DNA of 64,000 nucleotides from Streptomyces sp. HSG2 (GTDB taxonomy: Bacteria > Actinomycetota > Actinomycetes > Streptomycetales > Streptomycetaceae): positions 496,001-560,000 of the forward strand of contig NZ_CP066801.1 of NCBI RefSeq assembly GCF_016598575.1. The letters are read 5' to 3'. A program made the translations under genes and the position numbers. Positions 7,820 to 16,406 of the stretch are shown here, one piece after another (the first letter of the stretch is position 1; each line of letters starts with the position of its first letter). The notes beneath the pieces were generated by a model. It saw only the letters and a program-made list of their open reading frames with translations. It was not told the DNA's origin and did no database searches.

Positions 7820-8368
7820 TCATCGAGCCGTTCGCTCGGGCCGGTCGCGCAGACCGGTGAACCGTCCCTGGTGGTAGACCAGCGGACCGGCGAGCCCGTC
7901 GGTGTCGCCCGCCACCGGCTCGGCCGACACCAGCTCGGCCACCACGATGCGGTGATCACCGGCCGGCACCCGGCCCACGACACGGCAGACCACGGCGGCC
8001 AGGACTCCCTCCAGTACCGGCACGCCCTCGGCCCCTACGTGCCACGCCGTCGGGGGAGCGAAGCGGTCGACCCCGCCGCGGGCGAAGGTCGCGGCCAGCT
8101 CGCGCTGCCCCTCCGCCAGGAGGTGCACCCCCACGTGATCGGCCTCCGCGAGGGCGGGCCACGTGGACGAGGCGACGCCGACACCGAAGGAGAGCAGGGC
8201 GGGCTCGGCCGACACCGAGGTGAGGGAGGTCGCGGTGAAGCCCCTCGGACCACCCTTGCCCGGCACGGTGATCACGGCGACCCCGGCGGCATGCCGACGA
8301 AAGACCGCGCGCAGCAGGGCCGAGCCTGCGAGGCGGGGAGAACCGACCAGGTCGGATGGGGCCGTCAT
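7820..8368 (-). CDS. Flavin reductase family protein (FMN-binding split barrel)
   Basis: 182 aa, of the NAD(P)H:flavin oxidoreductase (DIM6/NtaB/RutF) family. These supply reduced flavin to two-component monooxygenases. The family pattern is visible: LLRAVFRRHAAGVAVITV, then GGPRGFTATSLTSVSAEPALLSFGV (flavin-contact Thr/Ser loop), VHLLAEGQRELAATFA, and a C-terminal GDHRIVVAELVSAE...LVYHQGRF. The ATG at 8368 is preceded by AAGGA; an upstream extension is proline/arginine-rich and not family-like. No monooxygenase partner is next to it. It is upstream of and co-directional with etfBA, but 150-200 nt away. Confidence 0.85.
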   Translation of the reverse strand: MTAPSDLVGSPRLAGSALLRAVFRRHAAGVAVITVPGKGGPRGFTATSLTSVSAEPALLSFGVGVASSTWPALAEADHVGVHLLAEGQRELAATFARGGVDRFAPPTAWHVGAEGVPVLEGVLAAVVCRVVGRVPAGDHRIVVAELVSAEPVAGDTDGLAGPLVYHQGRFTGLRDRPERTAR

Positions 8369-8512
8369 GCGGGAAGTCCTTCTGCGGTTCGCCCGGGCCG
8401 GAGGGTGCGGGCACGGCCGGCGGGCACGGTTTCCAGGCTGACGATCACCGGTTCGCCCCGTCAAGCGGGTGCCGGAATTGTGGAGGAGGTCTCATGGCCG
8501 CGGTGACGACGG

Positions 8513-8839
8513 TCACAGGGCGGCCCCCAGGGCGGCGATCACGTCGGCCTTGCGCGGAGCGCCCGTCGCCCGCCGCACGATGCGACCGCCGGCGTCCAGG
8601 ACCAACACCGTGGGCGTACGCGCGATGCCCAGTTCGCGTACCAGATCGAGGCGCGCCTCGGCGTCGATCTCGATGTGGACGACCCCTTCGACCATGGCCG
8701 CCACCTCGCCCAGCACCCGTCGGGTCGCGCGGCAGGGGGCGCAGAAAGCGCTGGAGAACTGCGCGAGCGTCGCGCGCGCGCCCAGCGGTGCCCCGAGTTG
8801 TGCGTCACCGAGCCGCCTGCCCTCGTCCGCCGCGCCCAC
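8513..8839 (-). CDS. Thioredoxin family protein
   Basis: 108 aa single-domain thioredoxin fold with the redox motif C-A-P-C in FSSAFCAPCRATRRV, and the cis-proline segment ARTPTVLVLDAGG. The second Cys is followed by Arg, as in many thioredoxins. The canonical WCGPC is replaced by FCAPC, so the redox potential may differ. GTG at 8839 has GGAGG 6 nt upstream; the longer open frame to 9064 is Arg/Pro-rich and unlike the family. No reductase gene is adjacent. Confidence 0.85.
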   Translation of the reverse strand: MGAADEGRRLGDAQLGAPLGARATLAQFSSAFCAPCRATRRVLGEVAAMVEGVVHIEIDAEARLDLVRELGIARTPTVLVLDAGGRIVRRATGAPRKADVIAALGAAL

Positions 8840-9137
8840 TGTGTTCCTCCGATCCCGCCGGTCCGGCGGTGTACGGTCCTCGCTGTCCGACCGTCCACCC
8901 GGGCGGTCCCGGCCGGGCCCGGGAACCCGCCCGCCGGTACAGCGTGTCGCCCCGCGTGTCGATTCCCCGACCTCCCCCGACGGGCGGGGACGTGACGAGA
9001 ATCTCGCGCCCCGCGACCCCCGGGGCTGGTCCCCGGGCCCTTCATACGGCACGATCTGCGACAAGCCGCAAACCTACGGCCGCGTAACTTCGGCTGGGAT
9101 ACCCCTTCCCAGGCAGAGCAGGAGGGCCCTCCCGCCC

Positions 9138-9866
9138 ATGGCAGAACTCGTCTACCGCCCGGTCATCGGACTCGCCCGCACGCTGTTCAAGGTGTGGGAC
9201 CTCAGGATCGACTGCCAGGGATCGCACAACATCCCCCGCTCGGGCGGTGCCGTTCTGGTCAGCAACCACATCAGCTACCTGGACTTCGTCTTCAACGGGC
9301 TGGCGGCGCTGCCGCAGAAGCGACTGGTGCGCTTCATGGCGAAGGAGTCCGTCTTCCGGCACCGGATCTCCGGTCCACTCATGCGCGGGATGAAGCACAT
9401 CCCGGTCGACCGCGCGCAGGGCGACGCCGCGTACGCGCACGCGCTGGACTCGCTCCGCTCCGGGGAGATCATCGGCGTCTTCCCCGAGGCGACCATCTCG
9501 CAGTCGTTCACCCTGAAGACCTTCAAGTCCGGTGCCGCGCGGCTGGCCCAGGAAGCCGGGGTACCGCTGGTACCGATGGCCGTCTGGGGGACGCAGCGCC
9601 TGTGGACCAAGGGACACCCGCGCAACTTCGGGCGAAGCCACCTGCCGATCACCATGCGGGTCGGCGAGGCGCTGGAGGCTCCCCGCGACAAGTACGCCGG
9701 CGCCGTCACCCGTCAGCTGCGCCAGCGGGTCCAGGAGATGCTGGAGGCGGCCCAGCGGGCCTACCCGGTGCGCCCCAAGGCATCCGAGGAAACCTGGTGG
9801 ATGCCCGCCCATCTGGGCGGCACGGCTCCGACGGCGGAGCAGATCCGGGCAGCGGAGACCGGCTGA
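9138..9866 (+). CDS. 1-acyl-sn-glycerol-3-phosphate acyltransferase family protein (PlsC-like)
   Basis: 242 aa acyltransferase that esterifies a lysophospholipid or related acceptor at the membrane surface. The catalytic HX4D motif is in SNHISYLDFVFNGL and the acceptor motif is FPEATIS (EGT-like). VPLVPMAVWGTQRLW is the third family block. Start ATG at 9138 lies behind GGAGG with long spacing; N-terminal VYRPVIGLARTLFKVW is a short membrane-interacting helix. The 298-nt divergent region before it contains TAACTT at 9084-9089, a possible -10. A 23-bp-stem terminator follows. Confidence 0.9.
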   Translation: MAELVYRPVIGLARTLFKVWDLRIDCQGSHNIPRSGGAVLVSNHISYLDFVFNGLAALPQKRLVRFMAKESVFRHRISGPLMRGMKHIPVDRAQGDAAYAHALDSLRSGEIIGVFPEATISQSFTLKTFKSGAARLAQEAGVPLVPMAVWGTQRLWTKGHPRNFGRSHLPITMRVGEALEAPRDKYAGAVTRQLRQRVQEMLEAAQRAYPVRPKASEETWWMPAHLGGTAPTAEQIRAAETG

Positions 9867-9904
9867 CCCGGCCCTTCGCTCCGCGGCGCGGGGGCAGGAG
9901 GTCG

Positions 9905-9955
9905 GGCGCCCCGGAGAGGTCCCGCGATCGCCTCGCGGGACCTCTCCGGGGCGCC
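9905..9955. terminator. Very strong bidirectional terminator (23-bp perfect stem)
   Basis: Positions 9905-9927 and 9933-9955 are perfect reverse complements (GGCGCCCCGGAGAGG...) around a 5-nt loop. It fills the gap between the convergent acyltransferase and threonine aldolase genes, ending 2 nt before the aldolase stop codon. Confidence 0.85.
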
Positions 9956-9957
9956 GG

Positions 9958-11049
9958 TCAGCGCCCGGCCATCTCCTCCTTGAGCGCGGCCAGGAAGGCG
10001 TCCACGTCGTCCTCCGCGGTGTCGAAGGAGCACATCCAGCGGACGTCCCCGGTGGACTCGTCCCAGAAGTAGAAGCGGAACCGCCGCTGAAGCCGCTCGG
10101 TGACCTCTCGGGGGAGCCGGGCGAAGACCGCGTTCGCCTGCACGGGGTACAGGATCTCCACGCCGTCGACGGCGCGCACTCCCTCGGCCAGCCGTCGGGC
10201 CATCTCGTTGGCGTGGCGTGCGTTGCGCAGCCAGAGGTCCTTGGCGAGCAGGGCCTCCATCTGCACGGAGACGAAGCGCATCTTGGACGCCAGCTGCATG
10301 GACAGTTTCCGCAGGTGCCTCATGTGGCGCACGGCGTCGGGATCGATCACGACGACCGCCTCCCCGAACACGGCGCCGTTCTTGGTCCCGCCGAGCGAGA
10401 GCAGGTCGACCCCGACGGCGTTGGTGAAGGCTCGCATGGGCACGTTCAGCGAGGCCGCGGCGTTGGCCAGCCGGGAGCCGTCCAGGTGCACCCGCATCCC
10501 GCGGGCGTGGGCGTGCTCGCAGATCGCCCGGATCTCGTCCGGCGTGTAGAGCGTGCCCAGCTCGGTGCTCTGGGTGATCGAGACGACCTGCGGCATGGCG
10601 CGGTGTTCGTCGTCCCAGCCGTACGCCTGCCGGTCGATCAGCTCGGGGGTGAGCTTCCCGTCCGGGGTGGGCACCGTCAGCAGCTTCAGCCCGCCGACTC
10701 GTTCCGGGGCACCGCACTCGTCGACGTTGATGTGCGCGCTCTCGGCGCAGATCACCGCTCCCCAGCGGTCGGTGACCGCCTGGAGGGCGACGACGTTGGC
10801 ACCCGTGCCGTTGAAGACCGGGAACGCCTCGGCGGTGGGCCCGAAGTGCCCGCGGATCACCCGCTGGAGGTTGCCGGTGTACACGTCCTCGCCATAGGCC
10901 ACCTGGTGCCCGCCGTTGGCGAGGGACATCGCGGCGAGCACCTCGGGGTGCGCGCCCGCGTAGTTGTCGCTGGCGAAACCCCGGGTCTCGGGGTCGTGCC
11001 GCCGGCGGGCGTCGGTCTTGGGAGGGTTCACGGCTTGTCGGTCAGCCAC
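9958..11049 (-). CDS. Low-specificity L-threonine aldolase (PLP enzyme)
   Basis: 363 aa fold-type I PLP enzyme that cleaves threonine to glycine and acetaldehyde. Early motifs RGFASDNYAGAHPEVL and YGEDVYTGNL are typical. The conserved HLDGSRLANAAA holds the PLP-binding Asp. Lys223 in LSLGGTKNGAVFGEA is the Schiff-base lysine. Start: GTG 11049 has GGAAA upstream and overlaps the SDR gene by 22 nt; GTG 11031 would overlap the SDR stop as GTGA. Either way translation is coupled to the SDR gene. The last of a three-gene run with DUF6421 and SDR. Confidence 0.9.
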   Translation of the reverse strand: MADRQAVNPPKTDARRRHDPETRGFASDNYAGAHPEVLAAMSLANGGHQVAYGEDVYTGNLQRVIRGHFGPTAEAFPVFNGTGANVVALQAVTDRWGAVICAESAHINVDECGAPERVGGLKLLTVPTPDGKLTPELIDRQAYGWDDEHRAMPQVVSITQSTELGTLYTPDEIRAICEHAHARGMRVHLDGSRLANAAASLNVPMRAFTNAVGVDLLSLGGTKNGAVFGEAVVVIDPDAVRHMRHLRKLSMQLASKMRFVSVQMEALLAKDLWLRNARHANEMARRLAEGVRAVDGVEILYPVQANAVFARLPREVTERLQRRFRFYFWDESTGDVRWMCSFDTAEDDVDAFLAALKEEMAGR

Positions 11050-11774
11050 AGACGGTTTCCGTTCACTTCCGCGGCGGGCTTCCCCCAGACGCCGACCACG
11101 GCGTCCGCCAGGTCCGCGACGTCCGTGAAGCCCGCGAACTTCGCATGGGGCCGCTCGGCGCGCATCGCCTCGTGCACCAGTGCCTTGACGACCAGGATCG
11201 CAGCCGCGGAACTCGGCCCTCCGTCGCCCCCCGCCTTGCGGAAGTAGTCGGCCATCGCCAGGGTCCAGGCCTCCGCGGCGGCCTTGGCGGCGCCGTAGGC
11301 CGCGTTGCCCGCCGTGGGCCGGGTCGCGCCGGAAGCGCTGATCAGGAGGTACCGTCCTCGGTCGCTGCGCTGGAGAGCCTCGTGGAAGGCGAGGGAGGTG
11401 TGCTGGACGGTGCGGATCAGCAGCTTCTCCAGCAGCTCCCAGTCGTCGAGGTCGGTCTTGGTGAACGTCTGGCTGCCGCGCCAGCCGCCGACCAGGTGGA
11501 CGAGGCCGTCGACGTGCCCGTACTCCCGTTCGACGCGGTCGGCCCAGGCCCGTGCGGAATCCAGGTCGAGAAGGTCGACCGTCTCGCCGGTGACGGTGGC
11601 CCCGCCGTGGGCGTACCGGGCGGCGTCCACGGCCTCGGCCAGACGTTGCGGGTCGTTGTCCGAGCCGACGACGGTCGCGCCCGCCTCGGCCAGTCGGAGA
11701 AGCGTCGCCCGCCCCGCCGGTCCACCCGCGCCGGCCACCGCGACCACCGCGCCTTCAAGAGCCCCGTTGCCCAT
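11028..11774 (-). CDS. Short-chain dehydrogenase/reductase (SDR)
   Basis: 248 aa NAD(P)-dependent SDR. The cofactor motif AVVAVAGAGGPAGRATL (TGxxxGxG-like, beginning A instead of T) opens the protein, followed by VGSDND for the ribose. The active site appears as LISASGATRPTAGNAAYGAAKAA, giving Ser, Tyr and Lys with normal YX3K spacing. GLVHLVGGWRG replaces the usual NNAG block, a feature of a divergent actinobacterial subgroup. ATG 11774 has GAGGAAC upstream. It lies 44 nt downstream of the DUF6421 gene and overlaps the threonine aldolase start. Confidence 0.88.
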   Translation of the reverse strand: MGNGALEGAVVAVAGAGGPAGRATLLRLAEAGATVVGSDNDPQRLAEAVDAARYAHGGATVTGETVDLLDLDSARAWADRVEREYGHVDGLVHLVGGWRGSQTFTKTDLDDWELLEKLLIRTVQHTSLAFHEALQRSDRGRYLLISASGATRPTAGNAAYGAAKAAAEAWTLAMADYFRKAGGDGGPSSAAAILVVKALVHEAMRAERPHAKFAGFTDVADLADAVVGVWGKPAAEVNGNRLWLTDKP

Positions 11775-11818
11775 GTTCCTCGCCTCCCGAGCCTGTTCCC
11801 GTCCGTGGCCGTGGTCGC

Positions 11819-13216
11819 TCACGCGGCCGTCCGTCCGATGTCGTCCCTGGCGATGCCCCGGGTCGCGGCGATCACCTTCTTGAGCTTCTTGGACAGGGCC
11901 TCGTAGAACATGCTCAGCGGAAACTCGTCCGGCAGCACGTCGTCGACCAGCTTGCGCGGCGGCAGGGTCAGATCCAGCGCCTCGGGTCCCTTGGCCCACG
12001 TGGAGCCGGGGTGGGGTGCGAGATAGGTGGAGACCAGCTCGTAGCCGGCGAACCAGTGCACGAGCTTGGGACGGTCGATCCCCTCGCGGTACAACCGCTC
12101 GATCTCGCCGCACAGCCGGTTGGTGACCCGGGGCGCGTTCTCCCAGTCGATCGAGAGCTTGTTGTCGACCCAGCGAACGACGTCGTGCTTGTGCAGGTAG
12201 GCGAAGAGCAGCTGGCCACCGAGCCCGTCGTAGTTGCGCACTCTCTCGCCGGTGACCGGGAAGCGGAACATCCGGTCGAACAGGACCGCGATCTGCACGT
12301 CCCGTGCCTGGGGGACACCCTCGCTCGCCAGTTTCACGGCCTCCTTGAAGGCCGTGAGGTCACAGCGCAGCTCCTCCAGACCGTACATCCAGAACGGCTG
12401 GCGCTGCTTGATCATGAAGGGGTCGAAAGGCAGGTCGCCATGGCTGTGGGTGCGGTCGTGGATCATGTCCCACAGGACGAACGCCTCCTCGCAGCGCTTC
12501 TGGTCGTGCACCAGGGCGGCGACGTCCTCGGGCAGTTCCAGCCCAAGGATGTCGACGGCTGCGGCGGTGACGCGACGAAAGCGCGCCGCCTCCCGGTCGC
12601 AGAAGATCCCGCCCCAGGAGAAGCGCTCCGGAGCCTCGCGGACGGCGATGGTCTCCGGGAAGAGCACGGCGGAGTTGGTGTCGTAGCCCGAGGTGAAGCC
12701 CTCGAAGGTGATTCCGCAGAACAGCGGGTTGTCGTAGCGGGTCCGCTCCAGCTCGGCCAGCCAGTCGGGCCAGACCATACGCAGGGCGACCGCCTCCAGG
12801 TTGCGGTCCGGGTTGCCGTTCTGCGTGTACATCGGGAACACCACGAGATGCTGGAGGCCGTCCCGCCTGTCGGCCGCGGGCTGGAAGGCCAGCAGCGAGT
12901 CCAGGAAATCGGGAACGGGGAAGCCCTCTCCCGCCCAGCGTTCGAGGTCCGCGACGAGAGCCTCGTGGTAGGCGAGATCGTGCGGCAGGAGCGGGGACAG
13001 CTCTCGGACCGCGGCGACGACACGGCCTACGACGGCCCGGGCCTCGGCGGGTTCCGGGGCGCCCTCGGCTTCGAAATCGATCGACCCGTCCCCGGACTGC
13101 CATGGCCGGATCCGCTCCACGGCATCCTTGAGCACGGGCCAGGCAGGGTGCTCGACCAGCCTGCCCGACGAAGGAACCTCCTTCGCGGCCCCCTGTTGCA
13201 CAAGAATTTCCGTCAT
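11819..13216 (-). CDS. DUF6421 family protein, unknown function
   Basis: 465 aa soluble protein that I recognise as the actinobacterial DUF6421 family. It has no signal peptide or membrane segment. A striking central block, MIHDRTHSHGDLPFDPFMIKQRQPFWMYGLEELRCDL (about 250-290), is rich in His, Asp and Glu with HX3HXHGD and EE, which could bind a metal. GGIFCDREAARFRRV and YDTNSAVLFPETI are other conserved-looking blocks. The ATG at 13216 has GGAGGGTGA upstream. It heads a run with an SDR and a threonine aldolase, which suggests a small metabolic pathway, but I cannot assign a reaction. Confidence 0.85.
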   Translation of the reverse strand: MTEILVQQGAAKEVPSSGRLVEHPAWPVLKDAVERIRPWQSGDGSIDFEAEGAPEPAEARAVVGRVVAAVRELSPLLPHDLAYHEALVADLERWAGEGFPVPDFLDSLLAFQPAADRRDGLQHLVVFPMYTQNGNPDRNLEAVALRMVWPDWLAELERTRYDNPLFCGITFEGFTSGYDTNSAVLFPETIAVREAPERFSWGGIFCDREAARFRRVTAAAVDILGLELPEDVAALVHDQKRCEEAFVLWDMIHDRTHSHGDLPFDPFMIKQRQPFWMYGLEELRCDLTAFKEAVKLASEGVPQARDVQIAVLFDRMFRFPVTGERVRNYDGLGGQLLFAYLHKHDVVRWVDNKLSIDWENAPRVTNRLCGEIERLYREGIDRPKLVHWFAGYELVSTYLAPHPGSTWAKGPEALDLTLPPRKLVDDVLPDEFPLSMFYEALSKKLKKVIAATRGIARDDIGRTAA

Positions 13217-13459
13217 GTCTCACCCTCCACGGGAGAACCTCGCATCAGCGACCACCGTACGCAGACAGCGTTTCGGCCAGCAAGAGGGCCCTCGGGAAAT
13301 TATCCTGCCGCTCCCCACTCTTCACCACATTTCTTCCTGCCGGAAGGCCGGGGTGTGGGCGACGACACAGATGCGGAATCATGGACGCCGCACAGCCGAC
13401 GACACGGCACGGGACAGGAGCCGGCGACCGGCCGGCCTCCCGACGAGAAAGAGTGGACC

Positions 13460-14143
13460 GTGGACCTTCTGACCATCGGACATCGGGGCATGGCGGGCGT
13501 CGAACCGGAGAACACCCTGCGTTCCTTCGTCGCCGCCGAGCGGGCCGGTCTGGACGCCGTCGAGCTGGACCTGCACCTGAGCAAGGACGGCGCGCTGATC
13601 GTGATCCACGACGCCGAGGTTGACCGCACGACGGACGGCAGCGGCCCCGTGGCCGAGAAGACCCTGGCCGAACTCCGCGCCCTGGACGCCGGGGGCGGCG
13701 AGAGAGTCCCGGTGTTCGAGGAGGTCCTGGAGGCCGTGTCACTGCCGATCCAAGCCGAGATCAAGGACGTCGCGGCGGCACGGACCCTGGCCGGGACGAT
13801 GCTCCGACTCGACCTCGCCGACCGTGTCGAGGTGATCTCCTTCCACGACGAGGCGATCGTCGAGCTGGCCCGGCTGGTTCCCGGCGCGCGGACGGCGCTG
13901 GTCGCCCAGTACTACGGCCCCGAGGTGGTGGATCGGGCCGTCGCGGCGGGCGCGCGGACACTCTGCCTGGACGTGCGCCGACTGACGCTGGAGACGGTCG
14001 CACGGGCCCGCGCCGCGCGGCTGCGGGTGCTGTCCTGGACGGTCAACACGGATCAGGAACTGCGTCTGGTGCGGACCCTGGAACTGGACGGCGCGACCAC
14101 CGATCGTCCGGAGATCCACCGCGCCGCCCGCGCGGCGTCCTGA
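13460..14143 (+). CDS. Glycerophosphodiester phosphodiesterase
   Basis: 227 aa TIM-barrel GDPD that releases sn-glycerol 3-phosphate from deacylated phospholipids. The catalytic HRG...PENT motif is GHRGMAGVEPENT, followed by ELDLHLSKDGALIVIHDAEVDRTTDGSG with the metal ligands and second catalytic His. The C-terminal TVNTDQELRLV (VNT) and TTDRPE are typical. No signal peptide, so it is cytosolic. GTG 13460 is used; the in-frame region upstream is not GDPD-like. Confidence 0.9.
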   Translation: MDLLTIGHRGMAGVEPENTLRSFVAAERAGLDAVELDLHLSKDGALIVIHDAEVDRTTDGSGPVAEKTLAELRALDAGGGERVPVFEEVLEAVSLPIQAEIKDVAAARTLAGTMLRLDLADRVEVISFHDEAIVELARLVPGARTALVAQYYGPEVVDRAVAAGARTLCLDVRRLTLETVARARAARLRVLSWTVNTDQELRLVRTLELDGATTDRPEIHRAARAAS

Positions 14144-14176
14144 TGCACGCTGCCGGCGGCGCCCGGTGGACACGGT

Positions 14177-14716
14177 TCAGACAAGCGGCTTGTCCAGGAG
14201 CTCGAATCGCAGATCCGGGCGGCGCGGGATACCGAAGCGCTCGTCCCCGTAGGGGAAGGGACTCATCCGCCCCGTTCGCCGGTAGCCCCGGCGCTCGTAC
14301 CACGCGATGAGGTCCTCACGGACGGAGATGACCGTCATCCGCATCTCGGGCAGGCCCCAGTCCTCCCGGGCGCGACGTTCCGCCTCGGCCAGCACCACGC
14401 GCCCCAGCCCGGCGCCCTGGAGCCCCGGACAGACCGCGAACATCCCGAAGTAGGCGTGGTCCGAGCGGCGCTCCAGCCGGCAACAGGCGACGATCCTTCC
14501 GTTCAGCTCGCCGGTCAACAACCCCCCGTCGGGGGAGTCGATCACCCGCAGTACGCCGTCTACGTCGGTGCGCCGCCCTCCCAGTAGGTCCGCCTCGGTC
14601 GTCCAGCCCGCCCTGCTGGCCTCTCCCCGGTACGCCGACTCGATCAACGCCACCAGATCGACGGCGTCGGCGGCGACGGCGTCGCGGAAGGCGAGGCGAT
14701 TGGCGACGGTGTCCAT
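14177..14716 (-). CDS. GNAT family N-acetyltransferase
   Basis: 179 aa acetyl-CoA-dependent acyltransferase. The N-terminal LAFRDAVAADAVDLVALIESAYRG and the acetyl-CoA motif A, FGMFAVCPGLQGAGLGRVVLAEAER (Q/RxxGxG/A), are clear, followed by MRMTVISVREDLIAWYERRGYRRTG. ATG 14716 has GGAG 9 nt upstream. Acceptor unknown. Confidence 0.88.
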   Translation of the reverse strand: MDTVANRLAFRDAVAADAVDLVALIESAYRGEASRAGWTTEADLLGGRRTDVDGVLRVIDSPDGGLLTGELNGRIVACCRLERRSDHAYFGMFAVCPGLQGAGLGRVVLAEAERRAREDWGLPEMRMTVISVREDLIAWYERRGYRRTGRMSPFPYGDERFGIPRRPDLRFELLDKPLV

Positions 14717-14794
14717 GGCTCTGTTCTCCGGTCCGGGTGTGCGCGGACACCCGATTTCTCGGCGGCGGGGCTCCGCAGAGGGTAACCCCACCGC

Positions 14795-14800
14795 TAGTGT
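14795..14800 (+). promoter_or_regulatory. -10 box (TAGTGT) placed for a leaderless transcript
   Basis: TAGTGT ends 7 nt before the ATG at 14808 with no ribosome site between, so transcription would start at or next to the A of ATG. Confidence 0.55.
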
Positions 14801-14807
14801 CGCCCGC

Positions 14808-15200
14808 ATGGTGCATGTACTCAGCAGCCGCATCCTGCTCCGCCCCTCCGACCCGGACCGGTCCCGGGAGTTCTACGGCGAACGGCTCGGGCTGGCCGTC
14901 CACCGAGAGTTCGGCACCGGGGTGGAACGCGGCACGGTCTACTTCCTCGGTGGCGGCTTCCTGGAGGTCTCCGGGCGCGCCGAGCGACCACCGAGCCCGG
15001 GTCCGTGCCTGTGGTTGCAGGTCGAGGACGTCTCGGCCGCCCGGGACGAACTGATCGCCAGAGGCGTGGAGATCGTCCGGCCGCCGGTGCGGGAGCCCTG
15101 GGGACTCGTGGAGATGTGGATCACGGACCCCGACGGTGTCCGGATCGTCGTGGTCGAGGTCCCGGCCGACCATCCGCTGCGCTACCGACCGGGCGTGTGA
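14808..15200 (+). CDS. VOC (glyoxalase/bleomycin resistance) superfamily protein
   Basis: 130 aa with paired beta-alpha-beta-beta-beta modules: ILLRPSDPDRSREFYGERLGL in the first, ACGDELIARG-like DVSAARDELIARGVEIV in the second, and WITDPDGVRIVVVEVP with the last metal-site Glu. It may be an isomerase, dioxygenase-like enzyme or drug-binding protein. The start has no Shine-Dalgarno sequence but a -10 box 7 nt upstream, consistent with leaderless translation. Confidence 0.85.
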   Translation: MVHVLSSRILLRPSDPDRSREFYGERLGLAVHREFGTGVERGTVYFLGGGFLEVSGRAERPPSPGPCLWLQVEDVSAARDELIARGVEIVRPPVREPWGLVEMWITDPDGVRIVVVEVPADHPLRYRPGV

Positions 15201-15293
15201 GCCGCGCCGAGGCCACCGTCACGTGCGCCGGACGGGGCCCGTTGCCTGGGTCACTTCACGGCGACTTCGGGTGCGTGGGGGGCCGTGCCCCTC

Positions 15294-15299
15294 TAACCT
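15294..15299 (+). promoter_or_regulatory. -10 box (TAACCT) placed for a leaderless transcript
   Basis: TAACCT ends 7 nt before the ATG at 15307; the gap is a run of C, with no ribosome site. Confidence 0.55.
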
Positions 15300-15306
15300 G
15301 CCCCCC

Positions 15307-16245
15307 ATGACCCTCCCCGCGGCCCTGTTGCTGCTCGGCGCCGTCGTCGCGATCGCCGCTCCCCGCCTCCTCGCACGCGTGGACTGGACCGACCGGGAAC
15401 CGGTGATCGCCCTGTGGGCCTGGCAGTGCGTCGTGGCGGCCGTCCTGCTGTGCTGCGCCCTGTCCATGACGCTCAGCGCCGCCGCGGCCTGGCACGAGGT
15501 GGGCGGCCCGGTGTTCGCGACGGCCCCGCGCGCCGTGGTCGAGGCGTACGCGCCCGGGTCGGCGGGCGGAGCCGCCGCGGCCACGGCGACGGCACTGGCC
15601 TGCGGTGGGCTGTGGACCGCCGCCACGTGGGCACGGGAGGTGCTGGGGGCCAGGGCGCGCCGGCGACTCCGCCGCGCCGAACTGCGCGACCTCGCCCCGC
15701 TGCTGCCCGGCGAAGTCCCCGGCCCCGAGCGGTTGGTGGTCGTGGAGAGCGAGCGCGCCGACGTCTCCTGGCTGCCCGGTGCTCCTCCTCAACTGGTCGT
15801 CACCACGGCCGCGTTGCGCCGACTGGAGGGGCCGCGCCTGGACGCGGTCCTGGCCCACGAGCACGGACACGCCCGAGCCAGACACGACTGGCTGCTGCAC
15901 TGCTCGGCGGCGCTCGCCGAGGGGTTCCCGCAGGTTCCGGTGTTCGCCGCGTTCCGCGACGAGATGCACCGCTTGGTGGAGCTGGCCGCCGACGACGTGG
16001 CCTCCCGGCGTTTCGGGCGCCTGACGACCGCCCGCGCACTGGTGGAACTCAACCGGGACCGGGGCGTGTTCGGGCCGTGCCCCTCCACCGGGGCCCAGGT
16101 GCCCCAACGGGTGCGCCGGCTGCTGACGGCACAGGACCGCCTGTCGTCCGGTCGGCGTCTTCGGCTGACGGCGGCGGCCTCCCTGATCCCGGTCGTACCA
16201 GTGCTCGTGGCGCTCATTCCCGGCCTGCGCGCGCTGAGCGGCTGA
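15307..16245 (+). CDS. M56 family (BlaR1/MecR1-type) integral membrane zinc metallopeptidase
   Basis: 312 aa. Transmembrane helices at about 3-20, 36-58, 80-105 and 285-308 frame a peptidase domain. The zinc motif HEXXH is AHEHGHARARHDW at about 180, and the third ligand is in RLVELAADDVASRRFG. In other bacteria M56 proteins cleave BlaI/MecI repressors, but here no BlaI-type gene is adjacent and there is no penicillin-sensor domain. The length equals that of the common short actinobacterial M56 proteins. Probably leaderless. Confidence 0.87.
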   Translation: MTLPAALLLLGAVVAIAAPRLLARVDWTDREPVIALWAWQCVVAAVLLCCALSMTLSAAAAWHEVGGPVFATAPRAVVEAYAPGSAGGAAAATATALACGGLWTAATWAREVLGARARRRLRRAELRDLAPLLPGEVPGPERLVVVESERADVSWLPGAPPQLVVTTAALRRLEGPRLDAVLAHEHGHARARHDWLLHCSAALAEGFPQVPVFAAFRDEMHRLVELAADDVASRRFGRLTTARALVELNRDRGVFGPCPSTGAQVPQRVRRLLTAQDRLSSGRRLRLTAAASLIPVVPVLVALIPGLRALSG

Positions 16246-16406
16246 GGCAGCCGGTCGAGCCGCCGCAGCGGTTGCGGGGTGACCGGCCGTGCGGAGGCGG
16301 CGCGCCGCCTCGTCCAGGGGGCTTCGCGGGGGGCGCGGACCGTCCGTTCGGCCCACCACCGGTGGGTGAGCGTGCCGGAGCCCGTCCGGTCGGCGAACAT
16401 CGCGGG

